Source: Candidatus Desulfofervidus auxilii (GTDB lineage: Bacteria > Desulfobacterota > Desulfofervidia > Desulfofervidales > Desulfofervidaceae). Taken from it: a stretch of 64,000 nucleotides of DNA. The stretch is from contig NZ_CP013015.1 of NCBI RefSeq assembly GCF_001577525.1, positions 1,557,667 to 1,621,666 of the forward strand, read 5' to 3'. The first letter of the stretch is position 1, and each line of letters starts with the position of its first letter. The notes below the pieces were generated by a model. The model searched no databases. It was not told the origin of the DNA and worked only from the letters and a program-made list of their open reading frames with translations. Of the stretch, positions 17,244 through 24,796 are shown piece after piece. A program made the position numbers and the translations under genes.

Positions 17244-18204
17244 AAATCGGTCGGAAATATTGTTTTTGTATGATATTGCCTGGGCAAATCCTAATGGTGA
17301 TCCTGCCGATGAAAACAAGCCACGCATAGATGAAGAAACAGGTAAAAACATTGTAACCGATGTGCGGTTAAAACGGACAGTGAGAGATTATTTACATGAT
17401 TTTAAGAACCAAGAAATCTTTGTAAGAGAAATAGAAATTGCCCCAGGAAACATTCAAGATGCCAAGGCACGAGCTGAGGATTTTCTTGTGGATGAGAAAG
17501 GGAACAAACTTGATAAGTCTAAGTTAGATTTAAATAAAATGAAAGAAATTATTGAAAAAAACATTTTATCTAAGTGTATTGATGTGAGGCTCTTTGGAGC
17601 TACTATTCCTTTGGAAAAGAGCAGACAGGAAAAAAGCTCTCTTACCTATACCGGCCCTGTGCAATTTAAGATGGGTCAGTCATTACATCGGGTAAAACTG
17701 CACTACATTAAAGGCACAGGTGCCTTTGCTTCAGAAGCAGGTAAAGAACAAAAGACCTTTAGAGAAGAATGGGTTTTGCCCTATGCCTTAATCTGTTTTT
17801 ACAGCGTCATTAATGAAAATGCGGCTAAAATTACGCATCTTACCGAAGACGATGTAAATCTTCTTATGGAGGCCTTTTGGAATGGCACTAAAAATCTTAT
17901 TTCCCGCTCCAAAATGGGACAGATGCCAAGGTTTTTATTGAGGGTGGTTTATAAACAAAAGAATTATCATATTGGAGACTTGGATAAACGGATAAAGCTT
18001 GTAACAGATAAACCAGATGAGGAAGTTAGAGGAATAGAAGACTATAGACTGGATGCAAGTGGGCTTATTGAAACATTAATTAAACACAAAGATAGAATTG
18101 AAGAAGTTATCTATGGTAAGGATGGATTGCTTAAGACAAAGCCTGATGATTTTGAAAACCAACTAAATCAAGAAGGGATTAACGTAAAATTATGCAATTT
18201 TTAG
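17227..18204 (+). CDS. cas7: Type I-B Cascade backbone protein Cas7 (Csh2)
   Basis: 325 residues of the Csh2 family. The N-terminus SEILFLYDIAWANPNGDPAD with DENKPRIDEETGKNIVTDVR is the signature of Cas7 proteins of I-B systems. DVRLFGATIP, TYTGPVQFKMGQSLHRV and FWNGTKNLISRSKMGQMPRF follow in the expected order. It forms the helical backbone that binds the crRNA spacer. AGGAGGAG lies just before the ATG; the start overlaps cas8b by 17 bases and the stop overlaps cas5 by 13 bases, so subunit ratios are probably set by coupled translation. Confidence 0.93.
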   Translation: MKEIVKNRSEILFLYDIAWANPNGDPADENKPRIDEETGKNIVTDVRLKRTVRDYLHDFKNQEIFVREIEIAPGNIQDAKARAEDFLVDEKGNKLDKSKLDLNKMKEIIEKNILSKCIDVRLFGATIPLEKSRQEKSSLTYTGPVQFKMGQSLHRVKLHYIKGTGAFASEAGKEQKTFREEWVLPYALICFYSVINENAAKITHLTEDDVNLLMEAFWNGTKNLISRSKMGQMPRFLLRVVYKQKNYHIGDLDKRIKLVTDKPDEEVRGIEDYRLDASGLIETLIKHKDRIEEVIYGKDGLLKTKPDDFENQLNQEGINVKLCNF

Positions 18205-18911
18205 TCTTTGACATCTGGGGAGATTACGGACATTTTAAACGGTTTTATACCACTACCTCGCCCCTTACCCACTCCTTTCCTCCACCAACAGCAGTATTTG
18301 GCATGTTAGGGGCGATTTTAGGAGTGGATAAAAGAGAATATTTACGGCATATTAATTTAAATACCCTATCTTTAAGCATAGCCATCGTAAATCTAATCAA
18401 AAAGGCAAGATACGGGCTTAACCTTGTGAATACCAAAGATAATTTTTGGGTGCCAGTAAAAAAAGCCTATCATGAACCCCGTATTCAGGTAAAAACAGAA
18501 TTTTTAAAAGAATGTCGTTTCAGGATATATGTCTGCTTTCATAATCCCAAGTGGCAAGATAAATTAAAAGAAAATCTATCTGCCCATAAAACCCACTACA
18601 CACTTTCTTTAGGCTTAGCATCTTGTTTGGCTAATTTTGATTATATGGGAGAATTTGAAGCAAAGAAAGAAGATGAAAAAGAACTTCATATTCACAGCGT
18701 AGTGTCCATGTCCAAGTTCATAAATGTCTCTTTAGAACAGGGAAAGAAATATTTTAAAGAAAGAGTGCCTTGTAACATGACACCTGACAGAGAAGTTACT
18801 TCTTATGAAGATGTGATCTTTAATCCTGATGGACAAATAGAAAATCCGTTAAAACTTAAAGTAAAAGAATGCTTCTTACTGGAAAATAACGAGTGTATTG
18901 TTACCTTCTAA
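18192..18911 (+). CDS. cas5: Type I-B Cascade subunit Cas5 (Cas5h)
   Basis: 239 residues of the Cas5 RAMP family. The N-terminus MQFLVFDIWGDYGHFKRFYT, followed by SPLTHSFPPPTAVFGMLGAI, is the usual beta strand and PP-T-GMLGAI helix of Cas5h. Cas5 caps the 5' handle of the crRNA and contacts Cas8. It overlaps cas7 by 13 bases, and cas3 starts two bases after its stop. No catalytic residues are expected here, because cleavage of the transcript is done by Cas6, which lies elsewhere in this window. Confidence 0.9.
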   Translation: MQFLVFDIWGDYGHFKRFYTTTSPLTHSFPPPTAVFGMLGAILGVDKREYLRHINLNTLSLSIAIVNLIKKARYGLNLVNTKDNFWVPVKKAYHEPRIQVKTEFLKECRFRIYVCFHNPKWQDKLKENLSAHKTHYTLSLGLASCLANFDYMGEFEAKKEDEKELHIHSVVSMSKFINVSLEQGKKYFKERVPCNMTPDREVTSYEDVIFNPDGQIENPLKLKVKECFLLENNECIVTF

Positions 18912-18912
18912 T

Positions 18913-21222
18913 ATGAAGCAGCTTTATGCGCATTCTGACGGCACAACTTTAGAGGAACATTTATATAAAACAGCCCTTACAGCTCAAAAATTGGCCCGAG
19001 AAAAACACACTTCCCTTTTTCCAAAAGAGTTATTTGTCCAGCTAGCCATCTTACTCGGAGCAACACATGATATAGGTAAGGCCACTTCTTATTTTCAGGA
19101 TTACCTTACCGCAGATAAAAAGAAAAAATCTCCCTTACAGCACCACAGCCTTTTTTCCGCCATCTGGACATATTATCTGGCAAAACAAATTACAGACGAT
19201 TCCCTTTTACCTTTTCTTTGTTTTGTGGTGGTAAAAAGACATCACAATGATTTAGCAGATATAAAAACTGAAACCTCTCTGGATGAAACTAAAACGCTGA
19301 AAAAACAGTTTGCAGCTTTAAATAAAGAAGAATTAGAGGCAATTTTTCAAAGCTTAAGTGAGAGACTGAACGCACCGTTTCTAAAGCTAGACCCAAAAGA
19401 ATTTCCGAGATACCTTGAAGATATTCACTCTGAGTTAAGCAAAATCAGACGTAGGTATTTGAGAAAACTAAATGGAGACAACCTATATCTTTATTTGAAA
19501 TTAGCTTTGTTATATTCCATCCTCTTGGATGCTGATAAGACGGCTACGGTTTTAAAAGACGAAAGTATTGTTAAAGAACGCCGGGATATTTCTGGGAAAA
19601 TCGTTTTAAAATACAAAGAATCAGTCTTTAAAAATGCTCCACAGACCTTTATCAATCACTTAAGAGACCTGGCCTTTGAAGAAGTAGGTAGCTGTCCAAT
19701 TAGTTTAGGGGAGAGATTTTATTGTTTAAATTTACCCACAGGTTTGGGAAAAACATTAATAGGGTTACACTTTGCCCTTAAATTGCGAGAAAATATTGCC
19801 CAGTCTGGCTATACCCCACGCATTATCTATGCCCTGCCCTTTTTAAGCATTATTGATCAAAACTATGAAATTTATCAGCAGGTGTTAAGTACAGAATATA
19901 AAATAGATTCTCATTATTTGCTTAAACATCACCACCTTACGGATATAGTTTTTTATGAAAATGACAGAGAGTTTGACTTTGATGCTGCCAAAATTTTATT
20001 AGAAGGCTGGAATGCCGAAATAATTGTCACAACTTTCATCCAGCTTTTCCACACACTTATTGGCTACAAAAATAGAATGTTGCGTAAGTTCCACAAGCTT
20101 GCAGGTGCTATTATCATCTTGGATGAAGTGCAAGCAATACATCACAAATACTGGCTGGTAGTAAAGGGAATTTTGACTTCACTGGCTACACAGCTTAACA
20201 CCTACATTCTGCTTTGCACGGCTACCCAGCCTTTAATTTTCCCTAAAAGTGCTTTAAGAGATACCTGTGAAAAAGAAAAATACTTTAGGCAGTTAGACAG
20301 AATTACTATTTATCCTCATTTAACTAAGAAACAAACTTTAGAGGCATTTATTAATGAATTTTCTCCCGTAAAGAAAACATTATTTATCGTAAACACCATC
20401 AATGCGGCCAAAACCCTTTTTCGCCTTTTGCAAGGAAGGTATCCTCAAGAGAAGATTGCTTACTTAACCACGCATATCATTCCTAAAGAGAGATTAAAAC
20501 GCATTAAAGAAATTAAGCAGGGTAAATACAAACTCTGTGTTTCAACGCAACTGGTAGAAGCAGGAGTGGATATAGATTTTCCAGTTGTTTATAGAGACTT
20601 AGCTCCATTAGATGCCCTTATCCAATCAGCAGGTAGATGTAACAGGAATGCTGAAGAAAAAGGAACAATGTATGTCTTAAATCTTATCAATGAAAAGGGA
20701 AAACGCTATGCCTATCAGGTTTATGATCTCTGGTTAATTGACAAAACAGAGAAAATTTTGGTCAGATATAGCTCTATTTCTGAACCTGACATTTTAGAAC
20801 TCATAAACTCTTATTATGAGGAAGTAAACCAAGAAAAGCCCGATGAAACGGCAAAAGCTTTATTGAAATCTTTACAGACCTTGCATTTTAATGGCGAAAA
20901 AGAAACCTATCCAGTAAGTAACTTTCGTCTTATAGAAGAAGATTATCCTAAGTGGGAGGTGTTTATAGAATATGATGAAGAAGCAAAAATGCTATGGAAA
21001 GAATTTACCCAAATTCGCAAGATTAAAGACAGGTTTGAAAGAAAAATGGCCTATGAGCAGATAAAATCAAGATTTAGTCAATACATCATCAGCGTGCCTC
21101 AAACCATAGAAAACAGACCTCCTGTAGTGGAAAACCTTTTATATGTGCCTTATGAACAATTGGAAGATTTTTATGATAAAGAAACAGGATATAAGCTTGA
21201 AGGAGGAGTGATGGTTTTTTAG
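18913..21222 (+). CDS. cas3: CRISPR-associated nuclease-helicase Cas3 (HD and helicase domains)
   Basis: 769 residues from the ATG at 18913. The HD nuclease has HSDGTTLEEHLYKTA and GATHDIGKATSYFQDYL in the first 70 residues, then HHSLFSA and RRHHNDL-type histidines (KRHHNDLAD). The SF2 helicase follows with motif I LPTGLGKT (about 275), motif II ILDEVQAIHH (about 402), motif III CTATQPL and motif VI QSAGRCNRNAEEKG (about 570). It unwinds and degrades target DNA after Cascade binding. An upstream TTG at 18898 is possible but overlaps cas5. It ends the interference operon. Confidence 0.95.
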   Translation: MKQLYAHSDGTTLEEHLYKTALTAQKLAREKHTSLFPKELFVQLAILLGATHDIGKATSYFQDYLTADKKKKSPLQHHSLFSAIWTYYLAKQITDDSLLPFLCFVVVKRHHNDLADIKTETSLDETKTLKKQFAALNKEELEAIFQSLSERLNAPFLKLDPKEFPRYLEDIHSELSKIRRRYLRKLNGDNLYLYLKLALLYSILLDADKTATVLKDESIVKERRDISGKIVLKYKESVFKNAPQTFINHLRDLAFEEVGSCPISLGERFYCLNLPTGLGKTLIGLHFALKLRENIAQSGYTPRIIYALPFLSIIDQNYEIYQQVLSTEYKIDSHYLLKHHHLTDIVFYENDREFDFDAAKILLEGWNAEIIVTTFIQLFHTLIGYKNRMLRKFHKLAGAIIILDEVQAIHHKYWLVVKGILTSLATQLNTYILLCTATQPLIFPKSALRDTCEKEKYFRQLDRITIYPHLTKKQTLEAFINEFSPVKKTLFIVNTINAAKTLFRLLQGRYPQEKIAYLTTHIIPKERLKRIKEIKQGKYKLCVSTQLVEAGVDIDFPVVYRDLAPLDALIQSAGRCNRNAEEKGTMYVLNLINEKGKRYAYQVYDLWLIDKTEKILVRYSSISEPDILELINSYYEEVNQEKPDETAKALLKSLQTLHFNGEKETYPVSNFRLIEEDYPKWEVFIEYDEEAKMLWKEFTQIRKIKDRFERKMAYEQIKSRFSQYIISVPQTIENRPPVVENLLYVPYEQLEDFYDKETGYKLEGGVMVF

Positions 21223-21390
21223 GAGGGGTAGGGATGAGTGGGGAGAAAAGAAGCAAGTCTTTTTTATATAGCCGTGCTGGGAATTAATCCCCCCCATCAC
21301 CTTCCTTTCCACCTCAATCTTCTCAAACAAGTTTTTCATTAAATTTGACAGTTGTTTTTCGCAAATTCACTGTTTATGGGCGTTTTTAAG

Positions 21391-21443
21391 CGTAAATGAA
21401 GATGGGTACTACATTTAGGATTACTTGAAGTCTTCATTTATGC
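21391..21443 (+). promoter_or_regulatory. Inverted repeat upstream of antitoxin gene (candidate operator)
   Basis: CGTAAATGAAGA at 21391-21402 is mirrored by TCTTCATTTATG at 21431-21442, with 11 of 12 pairs and a 28-base spacer. It ends 27 bases before the ATG of the antitoxin-like gene. Toxin-antitoxin operons are usually autorepressed through such sites. It is too widely spaced and lacks the T run for a terminator of cas3. Confidence 0.4.
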
Positions 21444-21469
21444 GTATTATAATGCGCCAGGAGGTAAAA

Positions 21470-21712
21470 ATGCAAAAGGTAAGGAGATTAAACATAACTA
21501 TTTCTGAGGAAGTTTATGAAGCCTTACATCGTGTAGTTGGGCCACGGAAAATAAGTAAGTTTATAGAAAGTTTAGTACGGCCTTATGTGGTAAAAGAAGA
21601 CCTTACTAAAGCTTATCAAGAAATGGCAGCAGATAGACAAAGAGAAAAGGAAGCTAAAGAATGGACAGAGGGATTGATTGGAAATTTAGATAAAATTGGG
21701 TTCTGTGACTGA
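21470..21712 (+). CDS. MazE/RHH-like antitoxin
   Basis: 80 residues from the ATG at 21470, which has GGAGGTAAAA upstream; earlier in-frame starts add 15 residues with no ribosome binding site. VRRLNITISEEVYEALHRV is a ribbon-helix-helix DNA-binding start, followed by KISKFIESLVRPYV and a charged C-terminal tail that would bind a toxin. Antitoxins of this kind pair with MazF/PemK RNases. The expected toxin directly downstream survives only as a 3' stub. It sits between cas3 and cas4, inside the cas locus. Confidence 0.75.
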   Translation: MQKVRRLNITISEEVYEALHRVVGPRKISKFIESLVRPYVVKEDLTKAYQEMAADRQREKEAKEWTEGLIGNLDKIGFCD

Positions 21713-21767
21713 AAAAGAGATGGCTGAGATAGAAAAAGCAATCAAAATCCAGCTTGGATTTATTTAG
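21696..21767 (+). pseudogene. 3' remnant of a MazF/PemK-type toxin gene
   Basis: In a frame overlapping the end of the antitoxin gene, the DNA reads LGSVTEKEMAEIEKAIKIQL then GFI and stop. This closely resembles the last helix of MazF/PemK toxins (often ...SxExMxxIxxALxIxLGL). The other 80 or so residues of the toxin are absent, so a deletion joined the antitoxin end to the last codons of the toxin. Confidence 0.6.
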
Positions 21768-21874
21768 ACATATCTGCCTTTCATTAGCAACCATCTTATA
21801 ATTTAACATTAAAACGCTTGTCACGAGAGGTAGCGAATTTTAAAACACTACTTGACAACAAAATATTTTAGTAT

Positions 21875-21898
21875 TTTTGTGCACTAAAATGCACAAAA
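21875..21898. promoter_or_regulatory. Perfect 9-bp inverted repeat upstream of cas4
   Basis: TTTTGTGCA at 21875-21883 and TGCACAAAA at 21890-21898 are perfect complements around a six-base CTAAAA centre. The site follows a TTGACA (21852-21857) and lies 36 bases before the cas4 ATG. It could be an operator for the cas4-vapBC-cas1-cas2 unit or a short hairpin in its leader. No T tract follows. Confidence 0.4.
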
Positions 21899-21933
21899 CT
21901 TCAAATTTTTGTTCAGTTTATTTAAAATAATCA

Positions 21934-22428
21934 ATGCTACGCATCACTGGCACCTTAATCTGGTATTACTATGTTTGCAAAAGAGAAGTTTGGCTCATGG
22001 CACATGAGTTACATCCTAATCAAGAAGATCCGTTTTTAGAGATTGGACGTCTTATTCAAAAAGAAAGCTATGCTAGGGAGAAAAAGGAAATAGAACTTGG
22101 ACATATTAAGATTGATTTGATAAAAAAGGCAGACGGTGAGTTTATTGTAGGTGAGATCAAAAAGTCCTCTCGTTTTGAACACCCAGCCAAGATGCAACTG
22201 GCCTATTACCTCTATTGCCTAAAACAATATGGCATTGCTGCTACAGGTGAGCTTTTAATTCCCAAGGAGAAAAAACGCATCAAGGTAGAATTGACCGAAA
22301 ACATAAAAGCTGAACTGAAACAAACCATCTCCGCTATCAAAGAAATTATAAAACAAGAAAAACCACCCTTACCACAAAGAACTAAATATTGCTCTCACTG
22401 CGCTTATAAGGAATTTTGTTGGGTATAA
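21934..22428 (+). CDS. cas4: CRISPR-associated exonuclease Cas4
   Basis: 164 residues with the RecB-nuclease motifs of Cas4: GRLIQKESYAREKKEIELGH (motif I/II region), IKIDLIKKADGEFIVGEIKKS (the D...EVK-like catalytic core, here GEIKKS) and QLAYYLYCLKQYG (QxxxY motif). Four cysteines for an iron-sulfur cluster are visible: VCKREVW near residue 15 and CSHCAYKEFC at the C-terminus. Cas4 trims prespacers and checks the PAM before Cas1-Cas2 integration. It begins a second transcription block of the locus, separated from cas3 by the decayed toxin-antitoxin remnant. Confidence 0.93.
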   Translation: MLRITGTLIWYYYVCKREVWLMAHELHPNQEDPFLEIGRLIQKESYAREKKEIELGHIKIDLIKKADGEFIVGEIKKSSRFEHPAKMQLAYYLYCLKQYGIAATGELLIPKEKKRIKVELTENIKAELKQTISAIKEIIKQEKPPLPQRTKYCSHCAYKEFCWV

Positions 22429-22489
22429 TAAATTTTTATCTTGTAATTTACCATATTGCCTTGTATAATTTGCAAGGAGGTGATTTAAA

Positions 22490-22717
22490 ATGAAAACATC
22501 AGTAACAAAAAGGGGACAAACAGTCATTCCGGCTTCTATTCGGAAAAAATATAAAATAAATGAGGGAACCATCCTTCAATGGATTGATACAGAAGAGGTA
22601 ATTAAAGTGATTCCTATACCTAAAAATACAATTAGCTCTTTGCGAGGTATAGCAAAGGGAGAAAAACTTCTAGAAAAATTGCTCAAAGAGAGAGCCTTAG
22701 ATGAGAGAAGAGAATAA
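22490..22717 (+). CDS. vapB: VapB antitoxin (AbrB-type)
   Basis: 75 residues with the AbrB/SpoVT fold opening KTSVTKRGQTVIPASIRKKY, including the GQTVIPASIR core that binds DNA. The charged tail (LLEKLLKERALDERRE) would occupy the toxin groove. A strong AAGGAGGTGATTT precedes the ATG. The stop overlaps the toxin gene by 17 bases. It lies between cas4 and cas1, so the module is expressed within the adaptation part of the cas locus. Confidence 0.88.
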   Translation: MKTSVTKRGQTVIPASIRKKYKINEGTILQWIDTEEVIKVIPIPKNTISSLRGIAKGEKLLEKLLKERALDERRE

Positions 22718-23144
22718 ATACCTTTTTGATACCTCAGCCTGGTTCACACTTTTAGAAGATGAAGAGGGAGCAAACCAGGTAGAAAGGCTGCTAAAAAATG
22801 AGAAGATTGTTGTGCCATTCATCATTCTCTTAGAAATTTATTATATTACTTTACAGGAAAAAGGCACAGAGACCGCAGACAAAAGATATGCAATGATAAA
22901 AAGTTTAGACCTAGAAATTTTATGGAAAATAGATGAGCCTACTCTTATGTTAGCAAGCTATTTTAAGGCAAAGTATAGAATTTCTTTAGCTGATGCAATA
23001 ATTGCTGCTTTTGCTAAGAAAGAAAACGCCATTTTAGTTCACAAGGACCCTGAATATGAAATTTTAAAGCATAAGGTTAAACAGCTTATATTGCCTTATA
23101 AGAAGAAATTATTAAGAAAAACCTCCTCTGCTCCAAAAGACTAA
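22701..23144 (+). CDS. vapC: VapC ribonuclease toxin (PIN domain)
   Basis: 147 residues of the PIN fold. The acidic residues of the active site are visible: FDTSAWFTLLED (first Asp), PFIILLEIYYIT (Glu), and SLADAIIAAFAKKENAILVHKDPEYE (Asp pair). VapC toxins cleave tRNA or rRNA unless bound by VapB. All motifs are intact, so this toxin should be active, in contrast to the two broken toxins nearby. It overlaps vapB by 17 bases. Placed inside the cas locus, it may make loss of cas genes costly to the cell, but this is inferred. Confidence 0.9.
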   Translation: MREENKYLFDTSAWFTLLEDEEGANQVERLLKNEKIVVPFIILLEIYYITLQEKGTETADKRYAMIKSLDLEILWKIDEPTLMLASYFKAKYRISLADAIIAAFAKKENAILVHKDPEYEILKHKVKQLILPYKKKLLRKTSSAPKD

Positions 23145-23170
23145 GTAAGTATTGTTCTCATTTACTTAGT
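23140..23170. promoter_or_regulatory. 9-bp stem-loop at the end of vapC
   Basis: ACTAAGTAA at 23140-23148 pairs perfectly with TTACTTAGT at 23162-23170 around a 13-base loop; the left arm covers the vapC stop. There is no T run, so a simple intrinsic terminator is not indicated. The downstream 72 bases lead to cas1. Confidence 0.35.
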
Positions 23171-23242
23171 ATTGTCCGACACTATTGTCTTTTACAAGCA
23201 ATTCCATTATGATGTCATCAATTTAAGATAGTATCTTCAATC

Positions 23243-24235
23243 ATGAAAAAAACCATTTATATCTTTTCAGATGGGGAGTTAAAACGCAAGCAAAATACCA
23301 TCTATTTCGAAGGAGAGAAAGGGCGTAAATATGTGCCAGTAGAGAATACTGGAGAAATTTTGATTTTTGGTGAAGTAAGTATTAATAAACGAATACTTGA
23401 ATTTCTCTCCCAGCAGGAAATCATTTTGCACTTTTTCAATCATTATGGCTATTATGTTGGTAGTTTTTATCCTAGAGAGCACTTAAATTCAGGCTATATG
23501 ATTTTAAGACAGGCAGAACATTATTTGGACAAAGAAAAACGTTTACCTTTGGCGAGGCTTTTTGTCTGGGGAGCAATGGAAAACATAAAAAAGGTGCTTT
23601 CTTATTATATTAATCGTGGTGTGGCATTAGAGGAAATTAGAGCCAATATAGAAAAACTTCAAAATAGCATTGGAGATACAAAAAGTGTAGAAGAAGCCAT
23701 GGCACTTGAAGGAAATGCCAGAGATTATTACTATCGGGCATTTGATAAAATTTTAAGTAATAGCGATTTTATCTTTGAAGAAAGAACACGCCGACCACCA
23801 CGTAATCGCTTAAACGCCTTAATCAGTTTTGGCAATAGTTTACTTTACGTGGTAGCGCTAAGTGAAATATATAAAACCCACCTTGACCCACGCATTGGCT
23901 TTTTGCATACCACAAATTTTCGCCGATTTAGCCTTAACTTAGATATAGCCGAGATCTTTAAACCCATTATTGTAGACAGACTTATTTTCACCCTGGTTAA
24001 TAAAAAAATGGTCAAAAAAACATACTTTGAAAAACACCTAAACGGTCTTGTGCTTAATGAGAAAGGACGTATACTTTTTGTGGAAGAAATAGACAAACGG
24101 CTAAAGGCCACTATTCGGCACCCAAAATTAAGAAGAAATGTCTCTTACCGCCAGCTTATTCGTCTAGAGTTATACAAACTTGAAAAACACCTGATGGACG
24201 AAGCATGTTATCAACCATTCATAGCCAGGTGGTAA
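23243..24235 (+). CDS. cas1: CRISPR integrase Cas1 (type I-B)
   Basis: 330 residues matching Cas1 along its length. The N-terminal beta domain (TIYIFSDGELKRKQNTIYFE, then IPVENTGEILIFGEV-type strand) precedes the helical domain. The metal-binding active site is Glu in AMALEGNARDYYYRAF, His in IGFLHTTNFRRFSLNLDIAE, and Asp/Glu in DIAEIFKPIIVDR. The C-terminus has RHPKLRRNVSYRQLIRLELY. Cas1 integrates new spacers at the leader end of the array together with Cas2. It is 75 bases upstream of cas2. Confidence 0.96.
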   Translation: MKKTIYIFSDGELKRKQNTIYFEGEKGRKYVPVENTGEILIFGEVSINKRILEFLSQQEIILHFFNHYGYYVGSFYPREHLNSGYMILRQAEHYLDKEKRLPLARLFVWGAMENIKKVLSYYINRGVALEEIRANIEKLQNSIGDTKSVEEAMALEGNARDYYYRAFDKILSNSDFIFEERTRRPPRNRLNALISFGNSLLYVVALSEIYKTHLDPRIGFLHTTNFRRFSLNLDIAEIFKPIIVDRLIFTLVNKKMVKKTYFEKHLNGLVLNEKGRILFVEEIDKRLKATIRHPKLRRNVSYRQLIRLELYKLEKHLMDEACYQPFIARW

Positions 24236-24310
24236 TTTTGGTAATTGGTGACTAGTGATTGAAAAAGATGCTGTGAGTTTAAAGAGAAAAAAATAAGAGG
24301 TTCTATAGAA

Positions 24311-24574
24311 ATGTTTGTCATCATGGTTTATGATGTAGAGGTAAAGCGGGTAAACAAGGTATTAAAAACAGGGCGTAAATTTCTCCACTGGGTGCAAAAC
24401 TCGGTGTTAGAAGGAGACATCAGCCCCGCCAAGCTAGAAAAACTAAGAACTGAATTAAAGCATATTATTAATGAGGAAAAAGACTCGGTGATTTTCTACA
24501 CCTTCCGTACCACTCGTTACAGCAGCCGCGAAATTATGGGCATTCAAAAAGGTGGAGAGGAATGTATTTTGTGA
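24311..24574 (+). CDS. cas2: CRISPR adaptation protein Cas2
   Basis: 87 residues, the normal Cas2 size. It starts MFVIMVYDVEVKRVNKVLK with the conserved Asp of the YDV motif, then FLHWVQNSVLEGDISPAKLE and the beta strand VIFYTFRTTRYSSRE. Cas2 dimers bridge two Cas1 dimers in the spacer integration complex. Its stop lies 222 bases before the first repeat, and that gap holds the leader. Confidence 0.95.
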   Translation: MFVIMVYDVEVKRVNKVLKTGRKFLHWVQNSVLEGDISPAKLEKLRTELKHIINEEKDSVIFYTFRTTRYSSREIMGIQKGGEECIL

Positions 24575-24796
24575 TTGGTGGCTAGTAGATAGCTGGATGT
24601 AAGAGTAAAGATTTTACGTATTTAATGTTTATCGTCAATGCCTCCTAGTGTAAAAAGACCCAGGAAACGACGAGAGGCATAAAAATAACCAAAAGTATTG
24701 ACACATCAGTAAAACCTTGCTAAAGGAAAATGAATAAGAGAGCTATTTTGACAATTTGGCCGGGAACGACAACTAGCAATAAAGAGGGGAAAATGC
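24575..24796 (+). promoter_or_regulatory. CRISPR leader
   Basis: The 222-base AT-rich, non-coding stretch between cas2 and the first repeat. It has TTGACA at 24698 and again at 24748, candidate -35 sites of an array promoter, though no good -10 follows at 17 bases. A separated inverted repeat ATGCCTC (24638-24644) / GAGGCAT (24674-24680) may be a protein-binding or bending site. The block from 24698 resembles the cas operon promoter at 15243. The leader lies on the side where all repeats are uniform, as expected for the active end. Confidence 0.75.

Noticed and set aside
15465-21222. Assignment of the cas operon to a type III or I-D system because of the extra helicase stub
   Set aside because: No Cas10 or Csc genes are present; Csh1, Csh2, Cas5h and an HD-helicase Cas3 point to I-B.
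21852-21874. Possible cas4 promoter from TTGACA at 21852
   Set aside because: No -10 box stands at 16-18 bases; only the inverted repeat next to it was kept.
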